Below are positions 1 to 5,485 of a DNA stretch of 6,016 nt, in pieces. The position numbers were made by a program, and so were the translations under genes. The notes beneath the pieces are model-generated. The model did not search any database and was not told the DNA's origin. It worked only from the letters and a program-made list of their open reading frames with translations. The stretch's first letter is position 1; each line of letters begins with the position of its first letter. The DNA comes from Desulfobacterales bacterium (GTDB lineage: Bacteria > Desulfobacterota > DSM-4660 > Desulfatiglandales > Desulfatiglandaceae): assembly GCA_022013615.1 (NCBI GenBank), contig JAKLQB010000914.1, forward strand, positions 1 to 6,016, read 5' to 3'.

Positions 1-140
1 AGTATACGGCCAGGTTTTTGCCCTAAAATCGTCCTTGCCCTCCTCAAGGCAATCACAGAACAGGGGGAGAAATCTACTGCCACAAGAACTGTGATGCCTA
101 TTGGATCAGTCTGCTTCTTGTCTGATCTCTTGTTCTCCAT
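1..140 (-). CDS. UspA-family universal stress protein, N-terminal fragment
   Basis: This open frame starts at the ATG at 140 and runs without a stop to the window edge, so only the first 46 codons are visible. A purine-rich ribosome binding site (GAAAGGAGC on the minus strand, 149-157) lies about 8 bases before the ATG and supports the start. After a charged leader of about 15 residues the protein reads ITVLVAVDFSPCSVIALRRA. This is the first beta strand, the Asp-containing loop and the first helix typical of the UspA alpha/beta fold (usual form: ILVAVDFSPxSxxAL). Usp proteins are cytoplasmic, often ATP-binding, and act in stress or energy-limitation responses. The ATP-binding G-2x-G-9x-G motif would lie outside the window, so nucleotide binding cannot be judged. 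It follows cysC on the same strand after about 130 bases. The family call rests on a short stretch and is moderately sure. Confidence 0.7.
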   Translation of the reverse strand, partial: MENKRSDKKQTDPIGITVLVAVDFSPCSVIALRRARTILGQKPGRI

Positions 141-157
141 AATAGAGTGCTCCTTTC

Positions 158-235
158 TTATGCAAATGACTTCCCGTCCACGGCCACGCCTTGCGCTGTA
201 ACACGTTTTCCATCGATGCAGGTCTGCAACGTCAT
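158..235 (-). CDS. Doubtful small ORF, 25 codons, between cysC and usp gene
   Basis: An ATG at 235 opens a 25-codon frame ending in TAA at 158-160, just ahead of the usp ribosome binding site. An in-frame TAA lies two codons before the ATG, so the frame cannot be extended. The peptide carries two similar short blocks, CIDGK and AVDGK, about ten residues apart. No clear Shine-Dalgarno sequence precedes the ATG; the upstream bases are AT-rich (TTTAATAAACC). I do not recognise a family. It could be a real small protein, a leader peptide coupled to the usp gene, the remnant of a decayed gene, or chance. It is listed because it fills most of an otherwise empty gap and has protein-like composition. 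Confidence 0.2.
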   Translation of the reverse strand: MTLQTCIDGKRVTAQGVAVDGKSFA

Positions 236-269
236 GGTTTATTAAAGGCAAAAGGTATTACGGATCGCT

Positions 270-881
270 TTAACCAGGTATATATTTGTGCTTCATGAGA
301 TAGCTTATTATCAACTGAACACATTCTTCCTCGGACATCTCGTCGGTGCGAAGATGAATTTCCGGGTTCTCAGGAGCTTCATAAGGTGCGCTAATGCCGG
401 TGAATTCTTTAATGATGCCTTGACGTGCCTTCTTGTATGCGCCCTTTGGATCGCGTTGTTCGCATATCTCCACCGGACAGTCAATGAAAGCCTCAATAAA
501 GGTGCCATCATTACTGAGTTCTCTGGCAGCTTGGCGATCTATCCTATAGGGGGAAATGAACGCAACCAGGTTGATGATTCCGCAGTCACGTAAGAGCCCT
601 GCTACCTCGCCGATTCTGCGTATATTCTCTGCGCGGTCTTCGGGCGAAAAGCCCAAATTCTTGTTCAGTCCGTGTCGAACATTGTCGCCATCGAGGATAT
701 ATGTAAGGTAACCCCGTGCATACAGGGCCTCCTCAGTAGCGACAGCCAAGGTGGATTTGCCAGACGCCAAAAGGCCGGTAAACCAGATAGTGAAACCACG
801 ATGGCCGTTTAAGCGTTCCCGATCAGAGAGGGTAATTGCCCCCTGGTGCCAAAAAATGTTGGTAGCTTTTTGATCAATCAT
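270..881 (-). CDS. cysC: Adenylylsulfate (APS) kinase CysC
   Basis: This cytoplasmic enzyme phosphorylates adenylylsulfate at the 3' position with ATP, giving PAPS, the sulfate donor for assimilation or sulfotransferases. The 203-residue length is normal for a stand-alone CysC. Visible hallmarks are the N-terminal WHQGAIT block (11-17), the P-loop GLLASGKST (36-44), the APS-binding DGDNVRHGL (64-72) followed by NLGFSPEDRAENIRRIGEVA, and FISPYR (108-113), whose Ser matches the serine phosphorylated in E. coli CysC. DPKGAYKKAR (144-153) and the FTGI...PYEAPENPEI stretch complete the family signature. The ATG at 881 has a perfect AGGAGG (887-892) five bases upstream. No ATP sulfurylase subunit or PAPS reductase gene is in view. 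It lies 52 bases after the deacetylase gene, close enough for co-transcription. Because sulfate reducers activate sulfate to APS for respiration, a separate APS kinase more likely serves biosynthesis or sulfation; that role is inferred. Confidence 0.96.
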   Translation of the reverse strand: MIDQKATNIFWHQGAITLSDRERLNGHRGFTIWFTGLLASGKSTLAVATEEALYARGYLTYILDGDNVRHGLNKNLGFSPEDRAENIRRIGEVAGLLRDCGIINLVAFISPYRIDRQAARELSNDGTFIEAFIDCPVEICEQRDPKGAYKKARQGIIKEFTGISAPYEAPENPEIHLRTDEMSEEECVQLIISYLMKHKYIPG

Positions 882-933
882 AATCGCCTCCTTGATGTTA
901 TCCTGTCAAATATTTTTCCTATTGCGAACTATT

Positions 934-1986
934 CTACCGAAGGATTTTCCAGTACTCTTTCTGTATTTCAATAACTTTTCTTATTGCGGACAATTTTCTT
1001 GTGGAGTTTCCTGTAACCATCTCTATTTGCTTTCTGTTTAGAGTGGGGACATCGCACAGTTCCTGCATGACTCGAAGACCACATTCCCTGATCCCCTTGA
1101 GACTATATCCTCCTTCCATTATGAAGGCAATACGGCCATCGCAGACTTTTTGCGCTATATCCAGCAAAAAGAAGGTTATGAGGGCATAACCTTCCGGTGT
1201 GACCGTCATTCCACCAAGGGGGTCATGCATGTAAAGGTCAAAACCGCAGGATACAAGGATTATGTCCGGATGATATGCCCGTGCCAGGGGGTTCAGCATG
1301 TAATATATGATTCCTGCAAAGTCACGGTCCCCGTGCCCCTTCCCGAGAGGAATATTGACTGTGAAACCCTCTCCTCTTCCTTGACCCACCTCACCAAAAT
1401 TGCCGGTTCCCGGGTAACAGGGAAATTGATGCAGGGAAACATACAGGACATCATCCGTATTATAAAAGGCGGACTGAATACCATTACCGTGATGCACATC
1501 AAAATCCACAATCATGATCTTACTGACCGAGTAGTGTTCCTTCAGGTATCTGGCTCCCAGGGCCACGTTATTAAAAAGGCAAAAACCCATGGCCTTGTCA
1601 GGCTCTGCGTGATGCCCGGGTGGCCTGATGCAGGCAAAGCCCCGGTTCGCCTTTCCGGTCCAGATCTCATCAAGAAGACCAAAGACCGCTCCCACACCAA
1701 GCCGGGCCACATCATACGATTTTTCAGTAGTCTGGGTATCCATGTCAAAAGAGTAAAGCGGTTTTCCCGCGGTTTTTTCTATACGGTCAATATGATCAGC
1801 CGTGTGCACCAGAGCAAGTTCCTCTTTGGTGGCTAACCTCGGTACCAATTCAGCCCACTTCCCATTGAGGGATGGATCTTCAAGCACGGACTGGATCGCC
1901 TTGACTCGCCTGGCATTCTCCAAATGAGGCACCTGTTCTAAATGATGTTTAAACCGTTCGTCATTAATAACAAGTACAGGCTGCAT
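934..1986 (-). CDS. HDAC/AcuC-family zinc-dependent deacetylase
   Basis: This is an arginase-fold deacetylase of the histone deacetylase/AcuC/acetylpolyamine amidohydrolase superfamily, which removes acetyl groups from lysine side chains or polyamines. All active-site elements are present (numbering from the ATG at 1986): the His-His pair in RPPGHHA (H125, H126), zinc ligands in VDFDVHHGNG (D163, H165), the third zinc ligand in CGFDLYMHDPLGG (D250), and the transition-state Tyr in MEGGYSL (Y294). The enzyme should therefore be active. About 350 residues is usual for bacterial members, and there is no signal peptide, so it is cytoplasmic. Start choice is ambiguous: a TTG at 1998 (GAAGG nearby) and ATGs at 1989 and 1986 are in frame. 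I prefer the ATG at 1986, with GAGAGG four bases upstream; the difference is only four residues. It lies downstream of a GNAT gene on the same strand, suggesting an acetylation/deacetylation pair. The substrate cannot be read from sequence. Confidence 0.94.
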   Translation of the reverse strand: MQPVLVINDERFKHHLEQVPHLENARRVKAIQSVLEDPSLNGKWAELVPRLATKEELALVHTADHIDRIEKTAGKPLYSFDMDTQTTEKSYDVARLGVGAVFGLLDEIWTGKANRGFACIRPPGHHAEPDKAMGFCLFNNVALGARYLKEHYSVSKIMIVDFDVHHGNGIQSAFYNTDDVLYVSLHQFPCYPGTGNFGEVGQGRGEGFTVNIPLGKGHGDRDFAGIIYYMLNPLARAYHPDIILVSCGFDLYMHDPLGGMTVTPEGYALITFFLLDIAQKVCDGRIAFIMEGGYSLKGIRECGLRVMQELCDVPTLNRKQIEMVTGNSTRKLSAIRKVIEIQKEYWKILR

Positions 1987-2213
1987 CATGCCTCTCAAAA
2001 TACCTTCAACATAACCCGGATAAACCGGAAAAGTGCCTAAAGTGAACTAAAGTTTGAAGTGACTAAAGTTAAGGAGTCGCTTCGCTCCGTCTATTCACAT
2101 AAAGTAGACAGAATTTCACAGATAAGGCACTCAATCTCCAAATTCCTCTGCGCCTATTATTCCAATTTTTTCCACTTCAATTTCTCCCACTACACCGGCC
2201 TGAGCAAAACAAA
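1987..2213. repeat. Intergenic region with CTAAAGT repeats and small palindromes
   Basis: This gap between the GNAT and deacetylase genes has no convincing gene. On the plus strand the word CTAAAGT occurs three times, at 2037-2043, 2047-2053 and 2063-2069, in a run of near-identical short units. Next to it is GGAGTCGCTTCGCTCC (2073-2088); its complement contains GCGAAGC, a known very stable mini-hairpin sequence, inside a GGAG/CTCC stem. GTCTA (2089-2093) and TAGAC (2105-2109) form another short stem. CCGG occurs at 2016-2019 and 2025-2028. The cluster looks like a dispersed intergenic repeat. It would be transcribed if the downstream genes are read from the GNAT gene. I could not find a clear sigma-70 or sigma-54 promoter or a hairpin followed by a T run. 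Confidence 0.5.
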
Positions 2214-3527
2214 CTAAGGTGGGGCCTTTGCATTCCCGGAACCTTGCTCCGATGCAAACAGGATAAGTTCCTCTGATTCCGGGATCTTTTTTTTGTATTT
2301 ACTCAACATACTTATTGCTGCCCTAACAAACTCCGGATGTGCCTCTGATTTTAGACACTCTTTTACTGAAGCGATCACAACACTCCTTGCTGACTGTTCA
2401 TTTTCGTTCTTTGCCTTTTTACGCAAGAATTTTATCTGCTTTCCAATGACTGTTCCAATCTCCTCAATAACGCTCTTTCTGAGATCCCTGCAATTATTTG
2501 CCATAATAAGAATAACCTTCAGAAGGTATCCTTTAGGGGCCTTCAATACGTACCCGGAAAAGCCTCTGGATTCAAAACCAACCGCCTCGTAAAACCGCCT
2601 GGCCCCGATCTCTGAATCAAGAGAAATTTCATTAACGTTCCCAGGCTCTGTTTTCCAGAGCATCCAGACCCCGGCCACCAAAAAGGCCCCCACACCTCTG
2701 GGAGTATGAAAAGTTGATTCTGCTGGATCACCAGTCTTGCCGCGCAGAGTGGCGATGTATTTAATTTCCAGACCCTTATAAAACGTCCTCTCTTTTAAGG
2801 TAAGATAGACCAACCCAAGAATTTTTCCGTCCATTAGGCACACAAACAGATTTTTTTCCATCCCCCGGGACAGACAGTTCAAGAGGAATCGTACGTGAAA
2901 AAATTCAAGGTTCATGTCTGCCACCTGCATCAGGCTGTCCATGCAGAAGGGAAAACACATGAAATGTGCGGGGGTGTCGTCATCAACCACGCCTCGATAT
3001 GATACAGAGGGGCCTTTCTCTTCCGGGTCTATCTCAAGAGTAAGGCCGTTTTTTTTTATTTTTTTTAGAAATGAAATCAGACCTGTTTCCGTCTTAATGC
3101 TTTCCATGCCGGTGTGGCCATAATCTGTAGGACCGGTATTGGTTTCGAGCGTTTCAGAGCGTTTTCTCAAGCGCGTTAGGGCATAATCGATCTCATGTGT
3201 GACCATTAGCCTTAGGCCTGCCTTTTGAATCTCCACGGCAGCCTGCATATAATTAGGGGGATGATCTTTATTTTGCAGTTCCTGTTTTTTGGTCATCTCC
3301 CCATATTTTATCAAAAGGCCCTGTTCGATAGGCACTGTTCCTTCGTTAAAATAAAGGAATTTGTTAATAGGAACTTTTTGCCTGTCAAAAAGGAAATGGA
3401 GATCATCTCCCTGTAAGGGTACGTCTATTTGGCCAGTGCCTAACATCTCATTCAATGAGTACCCTATCTCGGGAGCCCGTTCTGATATGGCATCAATGGC
3501 CTGCTTTATGTTCTCTCTTTTGAGCAT
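2214..3527 (-). CDS. GNAT-domain protein with unknown N- and C-terminal regions
   Basis: A 437-residue cytoplasmic protein with no signal peptide or membrane segment. The middle part, about 210-330, fits the GNAT acetyltransferase fold, which transfers acetyl from acetyl-CoA to amines. Visible there are a beta strand KILGLVYLTL (235-244), an acetyl-CoA pyrophosphate-loop-like RGVGAFL (277-283), and the motif-B pattern EISLDSEIGARRFYEAVGF (300-318), very typical of GNATs. The loop is a loose match to the consensus Q/R-x-x-G-x-G/A, so cofactor binding is likely but not certain. The N-terminal part (1-190) and the C-terminal helical part (about 345-437, including ASVKECLKSEAHPEFVRAAI) are not recognised. 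The ATG at 3527 lacks a good ribosome binding site (CAATTCTTT precedes it), so translation may be weak or coupled. Its position between a sensor kinase and an HDAC-family deacetylase suggests a role as the acetylating partner, by inference. A slippery A8-G run lies at codons 412-414. Confidence 0.75.
   Translation of the reverse strand: MLKRENIKQAIDAISERAPEIGYSLNEMLGTGQIDVPLQGDDLHFLFDRQKVPINKFLYFNEGTVPIEQGLLIKYGEMTKKQELQNKDHPPNYMQAAVEIQKAGLRLMVTHEIDYALTRLRKRSETLETNTGPTDYGHTGMESIKTETGLISFLKKIKKNGLTLEIDPEEKGPSVSYRGVVDDDTPAHFMCFPFCMDSLMQVADMNLEFFHVRFLLNCLSRGMEKNLFVCLMDGKILGLVYLTLKERTFYKGLEIKYIATLRGKTGDPAESTFHTPRGVGAFLVAGVWMLWKTEPGNVNEISLDSEIGARRFYEAVGFESRGFSGYVLKAPKGYLLKVILIMANNCRDLRKSVIEEIGTVIGKQIKFLRKKAKNENEQSARSVVIASVKECLKSEAHPEFVRAAISMLSKYKKKIPESEELILFASEQGSGNAKAPP
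2235..2294 (-). promoter_or_regulatory. Candidate -1 frameshift site in the GNAT gene
   Basis: The minus strand reads TAC AAA AAA AAG ATC in the GNAT frame, so it contains the heptamer A_AAA_AAG (the A8 run is 2287-2294), the slippery type used in dnaX. Two bases later begins CCCGGAA, with its exact complement TTCCGGG 35 bases further on (arms 2277-2283 and 2235-2241), a possible 7-bp stem. A -1 shift would replace the last 23 residues with about 51 others, ending at the TGA at 2131-2133. The spacer is shorter than in known examples and no upstream Shine-Dalgarno-like stimulator is evident, so function is speculative. Confidence 0.2.
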
Positions 3528-3540
3528 AAAGAATTGATTG

Positions 3541-3557
3541 TTGACTATTGACTATTG
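3541..3557. repeat. Short tandem heptamer TTGACTA
   Basis: The heptamer TTGACTA occurs twice in tandem plus a partial third copy (TTG), preceded by the related TTGATTG. It lies 14 bases upstream of the GNAT start codon, in the untranslated stretch where a ribosome binding site would be expected. It may be a slippage-prone microsatellite; no function is evident. Confidence 0.5.
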
Positions 3558-3565
3558 TTGGAAAG

Positions 3566-3604
3566 TTAACCCTAAAGTTGCAGTGCTGCACCGTTAGGGT
3601 TTAA
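3566..3604. other. Large imperfect hairpin at the end of the sensor kinase gene
   Basis: TTAACCCTAA (3566-3575) pairs with TTAGGGTTTAA (3594-3604, one extra T). Inside it TGCAG (3579-3583) pairs with CTGCA (3586-3590) around a TG loop, so the structure is a two-part stem with a small internal bulge. The outer arm includes the kinase stop codon and its last codons. In the direction of transcription it is followed by CTTTCCAACAATAG, which is not a T run, so it is not a standard intrinsic terminator. It could be an mRNA processing or stabilising element, an attenuator, or a dispersed palindromic repeat. Confidence 0.5.
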
Positions 3605-5255
3605 ACTGAAAAGGGAGTTGGATAATGAAGAAAGCCCCCTTTCCTGCTTCACTCTTGACAGATATACTGCCACCCAGTTTCTGTGTAATGTTAAGGCAGA
3701 TAGAAAGTCCCAATCCTGTTCCTTCCGGCTTAGTGGTGAAGAGAGGGTCAAAGACCTGGTCTATGTTTTCCTCCGGGATACCAGGGCCATTATCAGCTAC
3801 TGTTACTATGACGCCATTTTTTTCAGCCCTGGTTTTGAGCCTGATTTCACCGTCCTTTTCAACAGCGGATACGGCATTTAGAACTATATTTTGAAAGACC
3901 TGCCGCAGTTTGGAGTTATCACTGCGGATGATAGGAAGGTGATCCTGGTAGTCCCGTTTTACCTTTATGTTCTTAAAATCAAGTTCACTGCCTAAGAATT
4001 CGAGGAGATCATCCAATATTTCATTGATGTTTACTTCCGTGATTACCGGATGGCCGGGCCTGATAAATCTGAGAAATTTGTCAATGGATTTCCGGCTGCG
4101 CAACACCTCCGATTTGATCTGATCCAGGCTCTTTTCGATTTCATCCGAGCTGCCCTCCAGGGACAGGTCCTGGATCCAGGTGGTGGCCACATCTATATTG
4201 GCCAGGTTATCCTTTATTTCCCTGAAAAAACCATATGACAGCTCCATGGATGACGCCATATAACTGGTGTGGCGAAGCTGCTTATCCAGAAACCGGATAT
4301 TCCGCCGCTTGGTCTCCAGGGTCGAGACCAGTTGGTTGGTTATCAGGAGGACCGTCAAAACAATCAGGATGGCCCCCAATATAAAGACAAAAATGCCCGT
4401 ATTTCGGACACGATGTAGCGCGTCAAAGATTTCATCCTGATCAATTTTTGCCACACACAGCCATGGAACGTTTTTAAGCCAGGCAGTCGCATGGATTTGG
4501 CCCTGTCGCTCCTCCAATTTGACACCTTCAAAGGGTTCCAGACCTGTAAACTCCGATTGCCCCATTAGTTGCCCCCCCATGCGGGGGTTGGTCTGAAAAA
4601 CTCCATTTCTATTAATTAGAAACGCATCCCCGCTTCTTTCTCCTGGGGATTGTGAGGTAATGCCGTCGAAATACACAGTATCCACAGTGGCTCGTATGAT
4701 CCAGGCCCCCTCATCGTCTGCCTGCTTGACGGCAATAATAAAATGAGGAACCCGCCGGAACCCCGAGAACACATCACTGATATAGACATCCCTCTCCATA
4801 ACGGCCTTGAACCACGGGGCATCCTTGTAGTTTTTGGAAATCAAGTCGTAAGGTCCCACATAGGCCAGGTGTCTTCCCTGATCGTCAATGATGCCCAGAT
4901 CCGTAAAGCATGACCGGCCCTCTGCTGACCGCAGAGACAGAAAAACGCCCTCCAGGGCGCCTGGTGTGATCAGGGAATCCAGACCCAGGCTTGCAGACAC
5001 CACCTTGAGGTCCATAGTACGTTCCGCCAGGAACTGATCGATGGCGTTCTTGTGGTTAATCACTTGCATGCGGAGGGTCGTCAGGTTTTTTTCCTTTAGG
5101 GCAGATGTGGCATAGTAGTACATTCCCCCGCCGATCAAGATCAGGGGGATAAAAGAGGCCGCAGTAAGCGCCACAACGACCCTGTTCCAGACACCACGGA
5201 AATAGGGATAGTCCTTTTCCTTAGTTTTGCTAAAGCTTGCACGGACATTTGACAT
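3594..5255 (-). CDS. Cache-domain sensor histidine-kinase-like protein lacking the H-box histidine
   Basis: This is a 553-residue inner-membrane sensor. The first membrane helix is at about 25-48 and the second at about 286-306. Between them lies an extracytoplasmic region of about 235 residues with Cache-like features: LGIIDDQGRHLAYVGPYDL, then DAPWFKAV and a strand pair with DVFSGFRRVPHFIIAVKQ. Such domains bind small ligands; the ligand here is unknown. The cytoplasmic part has a helical dimerisation segment (about 311-400) and a GHKL ATPase domain (about 405-550). Its N box is QNIVLNAVSAV (N460), G1 is VADNGPGIP (D488), the F box is FDPLFTT and G2 is GTGLGLS (512-518). The normal H-box LASxGELAAGVAHEINNPL aligns with MASSMELSYGFFREIKDNL (334-352), placing Arg345 at the phosphoacceptor His. 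The ATG at 5255 has AGGAGG (5268-5273) at a rather long 12-base spacing. It follows a receiver-CBS gene on the same strand, a likely partner. The architecture is sure; kinase activity is doubtful. Confidence 0.93.
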   Translation of the reverse strand: MSNVRASFSKTKEKDYPYFRGVWNRVVVALTAASFIPLILIGGGMYYYATSALKEKNLTTLRMQVINHKNAIDQFLAERTMDLKVVSASLGLDSLITPGALEGVFLSLRSAEGRSCFTDLGIIDDQGRHLAYVGPYDLISKNYKDAPWFKAVMERDVYISDVFSGFRRVPHFIIAVKQADDEGAWIIRATVDTVYFDGITSQSPGERSGDAFLINRNGVFQTNPRMGGQLMGQSEFTGLEPFEGVKLEERQGQIHATAWLKNVPWLCVAKIDQDEIFDALHRVRNTGIFVFILGAILIVLTVLLITNQLVSTLETKRRNIRFLDKQLRHTSYMASSMELSYGFFREIKDNLANIDVATTWIQDLSLEGSSDEIEKSLDQIKSEVLRSRKSIDKFLRFIRPGHPVITEVNINEILDDLLEFLGSELDFKNIKVKRDYQDHLPIIRSDNSKLRQVFQNIVLNAVSAVEKDGEIRLKTRAEKNGVIVTVADNGPGIPEENIDQVFDPLFTTKPEGTGLGLSICLNITQKLGGSISVKSEAGKGAFFIIQLPFQFKP

Positions 5256-5303
5256 GTTGTTGGTAAACCTCCTATGTTTACTTCGGTATTTGAAAATTCA
5301 GAT

Positions 5304-5478
5304 TAAAAATCCCCCTCAATCCCCCTTTACAAAAGGGGGAAGATTTATATCTTCCTTGTCAAGCCAGTACCATCAAATTCCAAATTCCCTCTTTGTAAAA
5401 GGGAAAACTCACTCCCTTCCCTGGTAAATAGGGGACCTCCTTCCCCCCTTTGGTAAAGGGGGGTTAGGGGGGATTTTA
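5304..5478. repeat. MITE-like element with inverted termini and four palindromic units
   Basis: The ends (5304-5340 and 5442-5478) are imperfect inverted copies of each other, about 37 bases each, both reading inward as T-A(4-5)-T-C(5-6) followed by a second C5-6 block. Each contains its own hairpin: CCCCCTTT-ACA-AAAGGGGG on the left (5321-5339) and CCCCCCTTT-GGT-AAAGGGGGG on the right (5443-5463). Two decayed copies of the same palindrome lie between them, near 5385-5405 and 5413-5434. The plus-strand reading gives the peptide NPPQSPFTKGG, a familiar spurious translation of this widespread repeat class. No transposase is encoded and I see no definite target duplication. It fills most of the gap between the regulator and kinase genes. 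Confidence 0.75.
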
Positions 5479-5485
5479 GAAGTGT

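Noticed and set aside
288..593. A 101-codon plus-strand open frame opposite cysC
   Set aside because: The minus strand encodes a textbook APS kinase over the same bases; this frame has no family features or ribosome binding site.
1150..1836. A 228-codon plus-strand open frame opposite the deacetylase gene
   Set aside because: It lies entirely opposite a gene with complete HDAC active-site motifs, has a low-complexity shadow-like composition and no recognisable domain.
2131..2216. A free-standing small gene in the alternative frame after the GNAT stop
   Set aside because: There is no start codon with a ribosome binding site; I report it only as a possible -1 frameshift extension.
5227..5427. 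Plus-strand open frame containing NPPQSPFTKGG
   Set aside because: This peptide is the usual spurious translation of the palindromic C5TTT/AAAG5 repeat and begins inside the sensor kinase gene.
5443..5463. Strong 9-bp hairpin CCCCCCTTT/AAAGGGGGG as an intrinsic terminator of the regulator gene
   Set aside because: It is part of a repeat element with several similar hairpins and is not followed by a T run in the direction of transcription.
5304..5478. CRISPR-like array from repeated palindromes
   Set aside because: The units are unequal, inverted rather than direct, and lack regular spacers; no cas genes are present.
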